Positions 33,925 to 45,400 are shown, counted from the stretch's first letter. The stretch is DNA of 64,000 bases from Smittia aterrima (GCA_033063855.1 CP093831.1:13578001-13642000); one strand, 5' to 3'. Notes: generated by a model from the letters alone, not told the origin. Numbers and translations are program-made.

Positions 33925-34329
33925 ATGGCGAAAAAGTGGTTGAATTTTGTTTGGGAAGAAGAGGACAGCGAAGAGGAATATGGACAGGAATGGGATGAAG
34001 AACGGGAAGAAACGGAAGCAAGATGGTTCGAGTATGCGAAGAATGGGTTCTCTTTTGCAGAGGGATGCGAAGAGAACCCACAGCTAAGTATCAAACAGAA
34101 TCTGAAACAGGCGTTGAGACGTATCTCTCGGGCAAAGGAGGACCCACTGGCAAGAACCCGCCGATGGGTCGAGGCATTGCCCGAGAGATACGTTCCAACG
34201 CTTCTGCTTCCTTCTCGGGCAGAGCAATACCAAGAAGATCCACTGGCGAGAACTCGCCGGTGGGTCGAGGCATTGCCCGAGAAGGAACCAAAATGGTGGC
34301 AACTCTGCTTCGGATTCTGTTTCAAATAA
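33925..34329 (+). CDS. Orphan acidic protein with an internal 16-aa repeat
   Basis: 134 aa, ATG start 15 bases after a strong acceptor. Residues 1-45 are very acidic and aromatic (W-E-E-E-D-S-E-E-E-Y). Residues about 70-120 contain two copies of E-D-P-L-A-R-T-R-R-W-V-E-A-L-P-E, and the end is K-W-W-Q-L-C-F-G-F-C-F-K. No family recognised. The repeat units coincide with two DNA foldbacks, so the protein may be a by-product of a structured sequence rather than a selected gene. The opposite strand is also open over much of this region. An AATAAA-like AATAATAAAG near 34600 could end the transcript. Confidence 0.45.
   Translation: MAKKWLNFVWEEEDSEEEYGQEWDEEREETEARWFEYAKNGFSFAEGCEENPQLSIKQNLKQALRRISRAKEDPLARTRRWVEALPERYVPTLLLPSRAEQYQEDPLARTRRWVEALPEKEPKWWQLCFGFCFK
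34111..34201. repeat. Inverted repeat 1 of the foldback locus
   Basis: Arms 34111-34134 and 34178-34201; the inner 15 bases (CGTATCTCTCGGGCA against its complement) are perfect, extended by GCGTTG/CAACGC. The loop itself contains a second pairing (CCCA..GGC with GCC..TGGG), so nearly the whole 91 nt can fold. Confidence 0.9.
34208..34287. repeat. Inverted repeat 2 of the foldback locus
   Basis: Arms 34208-34221 (TTCCTTCTCGGGCA) and 34274-34287 are perfectly complementary. The centre at 34240-34263 is a tight palindrome (CCACTGGCGAG..CTCGCCGGTGG, one mismatch). The right half is a near copy of the right half of inverted repeat 1. Confidence 0.9.
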
Positions 34330-34460
34330 GTTTTTTAATTTGTTATCCAACTTTTTTACTTTGCAAAAGATTTATACGACAGCGTTCCAAAATTTCTACA
34401 ACTGAAGTAAAATCTTTTGCAAAGTAGAAAAAATTGGAAAACAAATTGAAAAAATTATTT
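34324..34460. repeat. Inverted repeat 3 of the foldback locus (about 50-nt arms)
   Basis: Arms about 34324-34373 and 34410-34460 with a 36-nt loop. The inner ACTTTGCAAAAGATTT is perfect; the outer part pairs with a few mismatches and small bulges. It begins within the last codons of the orphan ORF. Confidence 0.9.
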
Positions 34461-34756
34461 TCCAAAATTTAATTTTGTTTTTTATATTTTAGATAGGTGA
34501 AGACGGAACAGAGGATGGACAGAACGAACTAAAGGAAGGAAATAATTTTTTTTATAATATTTCGATGTAAACATTGCAATGTAAAGAAAATTAAGAGTAA
34601 TAATAAAGATTTTTTTTTTCAGCTTCATAATTTAATATTAAGCAAAATTTAAAATTACAATGAATAAATTTTTTTGGGAAATTTAAATTTTCTTTTTATC
34701 AAAAACATTTTGTTATTTCAGATACAACATTCTTATCAATTTCAGATACAACATTC

Positions 34757-34779
34757 TCATCATTTTCACTGTTCACTGA
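34757..34779 (+). repeat. 23-bp direct repeat, right copy
   Basis: Identical to 33119-33141. Just upstream, a ~25-nt unit (ATACAACATTCTTATCAATT and onward) is itself tandemly duplicated at about 34722-34765. Confidence 0.85.
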
Positions 34780-34899
34780 ATCTCTTTAATTTCGCAGAGC
34801 TCAATTTTCTTTTCAGATCAAGTCTAATTCATAACAAGAATTGAAACGTTTCCTTCCATTCATTCCTTATCACTAAAAAATCGATTTCGTTGCAGAGTG

Positions 34900-35534
34900 A
34901 CTTAGGCCAGCGTCTTTATCTGCTGTTGTTTTCCAAGGATTTGGCTTTTCGTATTTCGTCCCTTCTGAGAAATCTTTCGATAAACAGTCTAAGTGTAGCT
35001 TAGGCAAAGAAAATCTAACTCACCAAGCAAACCACCAACATAAGCAAAAAACTCAACTGCTATGAATTGAACTTGAAGCTTTTGTGGAAAGAATTGGTCG
35101 ACTTTAAACTTTGCGCGAAAAATTGATTTGAGCTCATAGTCGTAACTGAAATTAAATCAAGAACTGCAGCTGTGCAATGCAACAGAACTTATTTCTCACG
35201 TTTTGGCTCCAAGATTTAAAACCTGAACATCGTACAGTCAACGACAAGAATCGAAACATTTGCAAGAATCCTTGATGCGCGGAAAACGTTCTTCAACTTG
35301 AAAAATTGAAAGAAATCAATTAAATCAAAAGCGATCAAACCTTTTTTTTTACTCTTCTGATGTAAGTTTGACCAACGATTCGTCAATTCCTGTCAGTTCT
35401 GGTGAGATCATGTAATCGATTATTGAGTTTGTGACTCTCTGAAACTTTAAAGAGCTTTTCCATGGAATCTCAAAAGGATCATGAAATGTTAAATGAAATC
35501 CATCCTTTGATTCAATGTCATTGTACAACATTCA
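34900..35534 (-). pseudogene. Degenerate pickpocket (DEG/ENaC) copy, C-terminal half
   Basis: Minus-strand segments match the channel family in order: G-F-H-L-T-F-H-D-P-F-E-I-P (35531-35349), then C-K-C-F-D-S-C-R followed by an in-frame TGA where the family continues, then F-I-A-V-E-F-F-A-Y-V-G-G-L-L-G at the pre-TM2 region before a GTGAG donor. No TM1 or N-terminal half lies upstream, because the TSR gene occupies that side. The pore GLFLG segment was not found after the last donor. A truncated, stop-containing copy. Confidence 0.65.
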
Positions 35535-35769
35535 TCATCCGAAAGAAAAGAAACTTAGAATTCTTCAGCTACTTCATAAGAATGTGAACTTGAACTGACG
35601 AGCAACATGAATTTGTCTTGAGCGACATTAACCTTTGATGATCGTAAATATCAATTATTGAAATGTTTGTACTTTGACGTTGAAAATTTTGATGGCCAAG
35701 TAACAAATAAATCTCACTTTGTTACTTCGTAAGTTTTATTTTATTTCTTCAATATTAAATCTATCGATT

Positions 35770-36472
35770 TCATTCATTTACGCAAAATAGTTTTCGTTGT
35801 GGATTGATAATGTGTCCGCAAAATCCATCGGCGACTTTTATTCCGTTTTCATTTGAATCTCTCAGCTTCGTCTCCTCCGGAAAAAATCGTTTGCAAATTG
35901 ATTTTCTGACGTAAACGCTTCCGTATTTGCACTGCAAGAAATAAATTGAATCGATGAAGTTGCAGCTAAGTCGATTACTTACTTTTTCCCATAGATTTCC
36001 ATGATTCTCCCAAGAAAACTTGCAGCAGGTTTCAATTTCGTGTGGTTTCGTTGCGGGCGCACATTCATCACTAATTTCTCCATGGTCACCACGACATGCA
36101 ACTAAGCGCTTTCGATTGCAATGTATTGAACACTAATCAAAGTTAGAATCGATTCAAATTAATAAGCAAATGAAAAGGAAATCAAGTTACCTCTCCCCAT
36201 TTTCCATAGACCCACTCGGGACAACCGCAATTAGTGAGATTCTCAGGTTTTGCTTGATAAACTTCACAGAACTGATCAAGAACAAAACTTTCTGACTTCA
36301 AGTCGAAGCAAACGACTTTTCTACTTTTACTTCCGTTGCACTGCGAACATTCTCCCCAAGATCCAAGTTTCCATTGGAATTGTTCCTTTGTCGCTGGAAA
36401 TTGATTTAAAACCGATGACAGAACGCTAAAGACTGGAAGAGCGACAAAAGCAACCTTAGCAACCGGTAACAT
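35770..36472 (-). CDS. Small secreted protein with thrombospondin type-1-like repeats
   Basis: 197 aa from exons 36472-36191, 36132-35983 and 35931-35770; all joins are in frame. The N-terminus is a signal peptide (M-L-P-V-A-K-V-A-F-V-A-L-P-V-F). Then two or three TSR-like units: G-S-W-G-E-C-S-Q-C-N-G...R-K-V-V-C, then Y-G-K-W-G-E-C-S-I-H-C-N...R-L-V-A-C, then a looser W-E-K-C-K-Y-G-S...R-K-S-I-C. This W-G-x-C-S spacing is that of ADAMTS/papilin-type TSRs. It is extracellular, likely binding matrix or glycans. No protease domain is present. It has no recognised orthologue; it could be a salivary or cuticular secreted protein. Confidence 0.75.
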
Positions 36473-36943
36473 CGCGACTAATTCAATTGGCTGCTAAACT
36501 TGAACTGATTCGCCATGCTCGACAGTGACTAAACGAGAATATGAGATTTGCTGTTGATTTGCCAATAAAGCGGCGTATCAAGTATCGAATCAATGTAAGC
36601 TATTGTAATCACGACACAGATCTCAAATATTACATAAACAATGACGCAACAAAGTTGGACATTCGTCAAGAGTCATCTGAGTTGAAGAACAAAGTTATAT
36701 CGTCCTGTAATAAAACTCGAAATCGCCAACAAACATTCGCTCAAAGTAATCACTTTGTTCGCTCTCAGATATTTATGCTCTCAAAATATTTTGTTTATGT
36801 TGACGAGAGCAAACTTTCAAGTCTTGAGCGAAGAGTGCGATCTTCTCTAAACTTCTTTAGTCAGGCAAAGTTCTTCGAAGAGATCAGTCGCTTTTAATAG
36901 TTAAAAAAATATTCTTTTTTCAAATAATTTTTGTGATTTGATA

Positions 36944-38137
36944 ATGTGGTTCAGATCGCACTTCATTATTTTCTCAGTGTTTACATTCAACTACGCAAAA
37001 CCGTCCCCACTCAATATTCTTGGTATGCTCGTACTCCTTACAGTGCCTTAAATAAAATAAAACTAAATTTCATTAATCATCAATAGCTACTCAACCGAAT
37101 TCACAGAGAAACACGCCGCCTGAAACTGTTGACTACTTAAGAGTCAGAACGGCGATCTTCGTTGCTGTGAGAAATTCACCAAGTAAGTTTAAAGAAATCT
37201 TCTGTCGTGCAGATGCTTCTGAACCAGTAAAACATGTTTTCTTGGGTTTTTACGTCGACTATTTACCTTTCCGCAAATCATTTTGTTTGTTTTGATCATT
37301 ACTCTTATTTCTAATTTTTCGACAAAGTGCAACCGCAATATGGCAGATCCAATGATTACCCGAAGCCGTCTACGTTAAACAGAAATCAGTTTTCATCAGA
37401 CGAGCAATGTGATGATAGCAGTGTCGGTGAAGGATCTCAGTTCAACCAACACAATTTAGAAACGACAAAGAAGCCTTTGTCAAGCATCAGGTTAAGAGGG
37501 AATGAAAAAATAAATTCTGCAGTTCAGTTTGAAGAAAGTTATGAACAAGACTCACAACAAAGAAGACCCTCAAATGGTGTGATCTCTTATATTCAAGAAT
37601 CTTCGCGAAAACCTGTGCAGATAACTTCAACTGACACGACAAATCAAAGAAAACCATCGTACTCCGAGTATCCTGACCGTCAAATCACAAATCTTTATCC
37701 CTATCCACCAACAAATACTCAAAACATTCCGTCCAGCAAACCAAATTATTCTGAGAATACACGAAGACCTCCTCAGATAATTCATCATTCAGGTCAAAAT
37801 TCTCAACAGGAAAAACCCAACGAAAACATTGATTACTCTAGGATTCCCACGACTTATCCTCAGCAAAATTACCAACAGTCGGCGCTTCACGGAAATAATC
37901 AAAACTATAAACCAGAGCTTGCACACACTCTTGATGAGCGACCTTTATTGACACCAGATCAAAAAATCCAAGTCGTCATCGATTATCCCACGCAGAATTA
38001 CGAGAATTTTGATTGTAAGTTCTAATCTATTTGTAGAATAATCTTTAATTCATTTACTTTTCATTGCAGCCACAACTCGGGCACCTTTCCGTCGACCTCA
38101 ACGAAATCGTAAGAAGAATCAAGGAGCTGCTCAATAG
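36944..38137 (+). CDS. Secreted Q/N/P/S-rich low-complexity protein
   Basis: 309 aa from exons 36944-37022, 37087-37182, 37328-38014 and 38070-38137, all in frame. The N-terminus is a signal peptide (M-W-F-R-S-H-F-I-I-F-S-V-F-T-F) with cleavage likely near N-Y-A-K. The rest is hydrophilic and disordered: repeated R-K-P/R-R-P and Y-P motifs (S-S-R-K-P-V-Q, Y-P-Y-P-P-T-N), ending in a basic tail (R-R-P-Q-R-N-R-K-K-N). No globular domain is seen. Composition suits an extracellular matrix, cuticle or silk/saliva-associated protein; this is inference. Its start is 471 bases from the start of the divergent TSR gene, so they may share a promoter region. Confidence 0.7.
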
Positions 38138-38349
38138 AAATACACTTAAGCTTATTTTATAATTTCTTTCTTTTTATTTATTCGTACTCTACATTGTTTT
38201 AGTAAATTGTTTTAAGTGTAAGTTCTTCATGTTTCATTTCGTCAAAACTAATTAACTAGAACCGCTGTTTGTCTCCATTCTCACTTTACTTTCTTCGCTT
38301 TATGTCTTAATTTAATAAGTTTTTGTTTGTTTGTGGAAATTGCGAGATG

Positions 38350-38355
38350 AATAAA
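38350..38355 (+). terminator. AATAAA polyadenylation signal
   Basis: Canonical signal about 213 bases after the stop of the secreted Q/P-rich gene, followed by GT/T-rich sequence. Confidence 0.55.
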
Positions 38356-39402
38356 GTAAAGTTTTATTGAGGAATTTTTTTTTCGTCGCGAATTATTTTT
38401 ATGGCAAGATCTAAAGGACAAGAGTTTCAAAAGAAAACTTAAATTATTTTCTTGTTTTTTTTTTCTGCTTCAGCATTCCTAACCATTCCTAATATCATAG
38501 CATTTCTCATGAATTTTTTTTGAAAACAAACCGTGAAGTGTTACCAGAAGACGCGAGAGAAGTTTTGAAAAGAACTCAAATATTTTGTAAAGTAAATTTC
38601 CAAATTGATTTTATTTTGGCGCCAAATATCTCGCGGGTTCTGGTCGTCTTATCATTTTAAATAATTATGAGTGCATGATTCTGTTGCTGATGATTGTGTG
38701 AGATGAAGGAGAAGTTTTTAAAAGAGAGTTTGGGGCTTTAGTAATGAAAATGAAAGCTTGGTTGTTGATTTTTTGTCTTGTCACGAACGTATTCAAAACC
38801 AATTAGCAAAGTTTCATTGAAAAGCTAATGTTAACGATGACTCAAAGAGCAAATATCTTTAGTTTGGATAAGTCCTCTCTTCGCATCGTTAAATCATCTG
38901 GTGTTGCTTTAAATGACGTTCGTAACAAGCAGAACAAACACCAAAGACAAACAAAAGAAATTAATTCGAAAAACTTAAATCGAAAATAAATAATAAAGAA
39001 TTAAATTAGACTCAGCAATTAGCGATTATTATTGTTTTTAATGTTATATCATAAATTAAGTTTCTCGTCTCATTAAGCAGTGACGTTCACGAACAAATGA
39101 AAAATAATGTTAAAAGAATGTTCATCACGAGCTTTGCTCGCTTCGCAGCTTTATGCCTTATCAATTAAATACGCTCACAAGAATGAAACTAAAAATACAA
39201 AACGTAGCCAACAAGTCATGAAATTATATATAAAAAATACTTTTGACACAAATTATACAAAAATATGAGGAAAGTGAAGTTTAAAAGTTAATCAACTAAA
39301 ATCGAATAATATCAGTCTAGTCGTGTGTGTGTGTGTATGCGTGAAATGTGTGTGTGTGTGTGATGAATCTGTTGAAAATCAAAACCCGCAAAATTTGTCG
39401 TC
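38356..39402 (-). other. Presumed trx 3' UTR and convergent intergenic space
   Basis: No coding potential on either strand. AT-rich with several AATAAA-like motifs. A GT microsatellite lies at 39323-39362, close to the trx stop. Confidence 0.45.
39323..39362. repeat. GT microsatellite
   Basis: Two (GT)n runs separated by ATGCGTGAAAT, about 40 bases, just beyond the trx stop codon. Confidence 0.9.
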
Positions 39403-42400
39403 TTAGTTCATGTATTTTCGGCAACGCTTAGCTCCGCAGCAGCACGGAATTTTGTTGTCTTCGATGTCGAATTTGTAATCATATGTCAACTCCTCGCCGG
39501 TGACAATGCGACGGAGAGCAAAGATGATGATGTGCTTTTGTCCGAGAATGTCAACGACTTTTGAATAACAATTCGGCTGGAAATAGAGAAGTTGGTTCAT
39601 GAGAATATTGAACACTTGACTAAGTAAATAAATCTTACATCACACGAATGATTAATGAATCTTGCGGCTGTTCCGCTCATAGTCGCATCAACGACTAAGT
39701 TGTCATCAATCTTAAACATGTAACACCCGATTCCTTTGCTGTCATAGTATCGTTCACGTTTATCTGTCAATGTTGATCTAATGAGTTCTCCAGCGTATTC
39801 TATCACCATTTCGCCTAAAAGTTATTTAAATAAAAGTTAAATTTAAATCTTCCGTGAAAAAAGTTGTTAACTCACCAGCTTCAATGTCTCGTGTGCAGAA
39901 AAGGCCACGTCCATGAATATGCGATCGATAAACTCCGACGCTCTTTTTGTAGCTCTCCTTCAACGTTCGGTACTTCATTGCCATTGGCAAATTGCTGCCT
40001 GTTCCCCGTCTACAAAAACGAAAACAATAAGTTCCAGAACTGGAAATGACTCAAAAGTTTCATTACCTCAAAATGACTTCGTCATTGTTGCTCTGTAGAT
40101 GAACCGGCATTGGAGCAAGACGATGCCTCGAAGCTAACCAACTAAACATGTCATACTCTGATCGTGTGCTGTAGGGCTCGAATCTTCCGCAACCGAAAAA
40201 GTTCTCATAGAGAATCTCGTCCGATTCGTAATTGAGCGACGAGAGCGAAGTTGACAACGAAGAGTTGGAAGACAAGTTGGAAGCGTTTGACGAGAAGGAG
40301 CTGCTGCCATATAAACCGCTCATCGTTGAGCAGTTTCCATTCATCGATGAAAAGGACGAAGTCTTGATTTAGAAGGATTAGAAAATTTTGTTGAAATGGG
40401 CAAGTTATGAGTCAAGTGAAAACTTGATCAAGTTCGAAAATGTCAAGTAATTCTTTTCATTGGCTCAACAACTCACCGATGATGTTGATGATGCTGAAGA
40501 GTTTCTTCGATGATATTTTGGTGAATATCGTGTACACTTCTCAACGCCAGGCAGCTGCTCCAGCAGATATTTTAAAGCATTCGTCTTCAGCCCCAAAAGT
40601 TGATCTCCAGTCATTTCATTCAGTCTTCCTTCTGGCAGAGGCATTAGGCCGTGAGCCTTTCGTGCCAGCTGCACAGTCTCGAAGAGCTTCTCCCAGATCT
40701 CCGAGATTGATGTTGATTTGTACGTGAATCCATCTTGCGATTGAATTTCAAAGAGAATCTTCGGGCCACATACTTTAGAGCTCGAACTATTCGTTGGAGT
40801 TTTCTCACGTGAAGATTTTGTTGCATAAGATGATCCTGATGAAGTGCTCGGCCTTTCAGACGATGTATCTTCATCGAATGCTTGGAAATTGGACTTTTCC
40901 GGGGCTTTTAGATCTTCCGTTTCTTCAACTGACACAATATCTTCAGTCACGCTCTCCTTGCTCGCTTTGAGCTCTGGAAGTTCTTCGAAGATTGTATCGA
41001 TGTTCATCTTCTCAATCACAGAATCGATCTTCGGCTCAATCGGCGTGATCGTAATCGAAGGAGGCAACATCGGAGTTGGCGGTGACTCAGGTCTGTCATC
41101 CAGAAGATTGGCACCAGTTGCGACTGAATCAATAGTTTTAGTTAAGGAACATACACTCGCCGTCTTAGTCACCATCGGAGCCTTGTTAATATTGATTGAA
41201 GCACTCGTTGAAGGCGTTTGGAAGTTGTCGACCCTAGGAGGGGATTTCTTACCGCATTTCTCCTTAAACAAATCACTCGAAGTCACTGTTATCACATTAT
41301 TTACCGTCGATCTTCGTAGAGCATCGAACAGCTCGTCTGCTTTTGTACTCTGCAACTCCATTGCGATCGATTTAATTTTCTCACAATCATTCTCCGAAAT
41401 TTCATTTTGAATTACGGGCATCGCACTGTTATTGTTTACAGGAATATGGTTTGCCAGAGATGGCGATGTATTTCTTGAATTACCAGATGAGCCTCCTTTT
41501 GAGATATTGCCAATCTTATGAGTCTTCACCGTAGTTATGCTGTTACCTGATGATGCCTGCATCGGTAAAACTCGATTAGTTGGACGATTTTGAAAGTGCG
41601 ACTTCATTGAGCTTTGATTCTTGTTGTTTAAGTTGTTAAAGATGCTGTTCGGTTGTTGAATAGGACTGACGACACTTGTGGGCAGATTTATGATTGTTGT
41701 TTGAACATTTGTCACGACAGGATTCTCGAGCTTTGCTTTGTTGTTGGCGATCATATTATTTTGAACGTTTCTGTAAGTTTGATCGAGTGTAACTTTCGGT
41801 TGCTCTTGATGAATATTCACTGGCGTTGCTGGTTTGATTGATATTGAATGGAAATTGTTTTGAATTGGCTTAGCTTGCACTTTTGGTTTAATGAAAGCTG
41901 CCGAAGTCGGCACTTTGTTGACCTCCTCTTGGGGAATTTTTGGGCCAATCGTTCGATAAGCCGCCTTTTGCTTCTTGACCATTACGTTTTGATTGAGAAC
42001 TTGTACAGTTTGTGGCTTTGGTGGATTATCATTGACAGTTTTTAGTACGGTGCTCACTGACGTGGAGGATGATGACGTCGGAATAATTTTGCTGATAATC
42101 TGAGGCTGAATCTTGTTGACTTTTGGTTTTGGGGCCACTGATGACTTGACAACAACGTTCTGAGACTTTTGTGTCGAATAATTTCCCATTTCCACAGTTT
42201 TCTTTTCGTCAACAACGTTCCACGATGAATCCATCATCTGAGGCTGATGAATTGATCCATCATTCGAGTTCAAAAACACGTAGCCCGTAGGAATTTCCAT
42301 TTGAATTGGCTCGATCTTACTGGCTTGAAAAACTTGAGTCGTTGTAGCGCTGAAACTTGAGTTCTGACAGATTCCTTGCATTGCTGCTGTCGACACAAAC

Positions 42401-45400
42401 TGCTGAGAGCTCATGACAGTATTTTGCACAATCGTTTCTAGTCCATAATAAACTGGCTGAGTTGTCAAGTACATGCAACCGGAAGCTGGATCCATTTCAA
42501 TCGCTGGAGTCGAGCCAAGCATCATTTGCTCTGCTGACATCACTCCATTGACACATTGAAGACCTTGCGGTTGTTGTATCAACGTGCCAACTATTGGAGA
42601 TTGCACAGGAAGCACGGAAAGGCCATTAGGAGTAAGCACCAGATTGCTGCCGTTGTTGAATGAATTCTGAAAAACCTGAGGATTTGACGTGAAGTTTTGT
42701 TGATTCGACTTGACGTCTTTCGTGTTGCTTCCCAAGTATTGAATCTGTGAGTTATTCTCAGGAATGTACTGAACGATTTGTCCATTCTGATTAAGTATGA
42801 GCGGGTATTGTTGCTGCTGTTGCGGTTGTTGAAAGATGATGTTCTGCGTTGTCTGTTGTGGCATGACATCAGAACGTGGCGACGATTGATAGTTAGCGAT
42901 TTGAATATTTTTCGAGTTGACTATTGAGATCTGCTGTTGCGTCTTCGTTTCGAGCTTCTTCTTGCCATTCATCACCGTGTTTGACTTAACCATTTGCATC
43001 TTTGATTTGCCTTTTGTTGGTGACGGTAGCAGCATTGGTTTCTTGGACTTTTGATGCTCATGATCGGTTGATTGTTGCGATGCAATTGTCATGATTTGCT
43101 GAGTATTCGATGTTCCGTTTGATGGAGCCAATTGAATGTACTGGGTTGGTTGCTGTTGTGATGCATTAATGTACGAAATGTTGCCTTGATTGTAATTTCG
43201 GATTGGCATGAGTGTTGCAGTTTGTCCGAATTGAAGAGGCTGCGTATAAATCTGTTGACCTTGTTGATCGACAATTACATTCTGACATAAGTTGCCATCG
43301 CTACCAATCGAAAGCGATATATTTTGGAGATTCAAGTTGCCGTTAGACAACGTGAGCCCATTCTGTGCGTTAGAATTTTGTTGAAACGGATTGATAACAA
43401 TCGGCAGCGAAGTTGCCATTGATTGATTTTGCTGTTGATTAATCATCGAGATGACATTGTTACCCGCGATCTGCTGAGAAGTTGTTGTCGTGTTCGATAA
43501 GTGATAGACATGACTTCCATCTTGAGCTTCAGAATCACTCTCAGTGTTTTGAATAATTTCGCAAGTTGCCAGATGTCGCTCATAAGAATTTCGATTTCTG
43601 TAAGTGCAATGACATCTCTCGCAAGCGACGGGGCCTTCAGATTGAAAGATTTCATCATTTAGTCCATCGAGTTGAGGGATTTTCGTTGCTTTGTCTTTCA
43701 AAACTAGTTCCACAGTCTTTTGACTTGAGCTCGAACGTCCTTGATTGTTGTTACTATCATTCAACTTTCGCTTTTTATTCTCCGGATCTTCCTTTCTTCC
43801 GAAATTGTATTCCGAAGCGAAATCAGATTGAATTGATGTCAGAAAGCCATTAAGATCACTGTCGTCGTTGACGTTATTACTTTTGCTGTTTTCGTCGTCT
43901 TCGTCGCTCACTTGATTGTAAAACACAGCTTTCGAGTCACTTGGGTCTTTCGGGAAAATATCAAACATTGAAATTCCGTCAAGTACGTCATGAGGCAAAT
44001 CTTCAAAGATCGCAGCTTTTATTTCTGGTGGCAACAAATCATTATTGTTCTGAGGCTCTTCTTCTTGATTCTCTTCTTCGATTAACTGTTCTTTCGATAT
44101 TGAATTGTGAAACATTGAGATCTGTTTGAGATTCCTTTGTATCATGTGCTGATGACGACTGTGATCCACAGTAAAGTTTATTCCTTTGTCAGTAATCAAC
44201 GGATGAAAATTGGATCGTTGAATCGAAGTTTTGATTTTATATTCGACAATGTTCCAAGGTTGTCTTGTTGACCAGTAATGTCGAGTACATTCAAAGTCGA
44301 CTGGGACAATAAATTCACCATCGCTGAGAACCGGAACGATACGTCCAATCTTTTTAACGTAAAGTGATCCACTCACGAATTGTACTTTTGAAGCCTCAAT
44401 TGTCTTTTTCTTCTTGTGGTCGAGCTCAACATAAACTGATCGATTCACTTCGAAGTTAGTCTCGAGCTGTCTTGTGTCTTCGATCTTTGACAAATGCTGC
44501 GGGCAAAATACTCGTTTGTCGACTCCAAATTCGCAGATTGTTCTTGCACATTGAAAGTGGAATTGCTCACCGCAGTTCTTGAAATTGCAGCCAACCGTTG
44601 CACCTTTTAATCCACATTTGCTGCACTTTGTTAGCCTTCCTCTTGAAATGGCACTATGAACGTTTTGTAACGAACCGTCAATCTCTTCATAAACCTCAGC
44701 TGACCAAAGAGCGCAATTCGTGTGAATCCAAGTATTGTAGCCACAGTAGAGCAATCGGCCTTCTTCATCCGATGAACATTCGCCTTCTTTCTTACACAAA
44801 ACACAAGCTCTCACATCCTTACCATTAAAGAAAATCCTTTGGGTAATGTCAGGAATGTTCTCCGGGATGTTGTACGTTGGCATCATAAAGTAATCAGCGT
44901 TGTCTGCTTCAATTAACAGATCATCCAACAAATCACTCTTGGAATGATCATTCATCGTCTCTTCAAGAGCATCAGTACACGCTTTGGTTTCATTTTGATA
45001 CCAAGGGAAGATCTCGCTGATTATCTCGTTGTAAGTGACGACGAGATCTTCGGATTGCGCGTCAGTAAGGATTTTGTTCATGTCATAGTTGAAAGCTTGC
45101 AGTGACTGATAGCGATTGTCTGTGATGTTCTGTTTAATCGAGTTGATGCTTGGCTTAAGTAGATCGTCGATTTGATTTGTATTACAAATGCATTGTTGTT
45201 TTATTCCTGGCTCCGTAGACTCGACAGGTACATTTCCTTCTTCAGTTTTCAAAGCGTCAAAGAGTGAATTGAAGTTTGTCGCGAAAGTTTTTCTACAAGC
45301 GCAGTGCAAACTCTTCTTTCTTGGGCTCAGTCTTAAAAGGACGCAAGCATGTCGACTCTTGCTCATCATTTTAATGACACTCAAGAGACTGGTCTTGAAT

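Noticed and set aside
33876..34350. Minus-strand ORFs over the foldback locus
   Set aside because: Palindromic sequence makes both strands look alike and stay open. Only the plus strand has an ATG next to a strong acceptor and a downstream poly(A)-like signal.
36541..36897. 118-codon plus-strand ORF between the divergent TSR and Q/P-rich genes
   Set aside because: Lies in what should be a shared promoter region, has no motif or splice context, and its composition follows the local AT bias.
39323..39362. GT repeat as a regulatory element of trx
   Set aside because: A simple microsatellite in a 3' UTR; nothing links it to regulation.
40844..41410. 188-codon plus-strand ORF inside trx
   Set aside because: Pure antisense of the long trx exon, which has continuous homologous protein sequence in the other strand.
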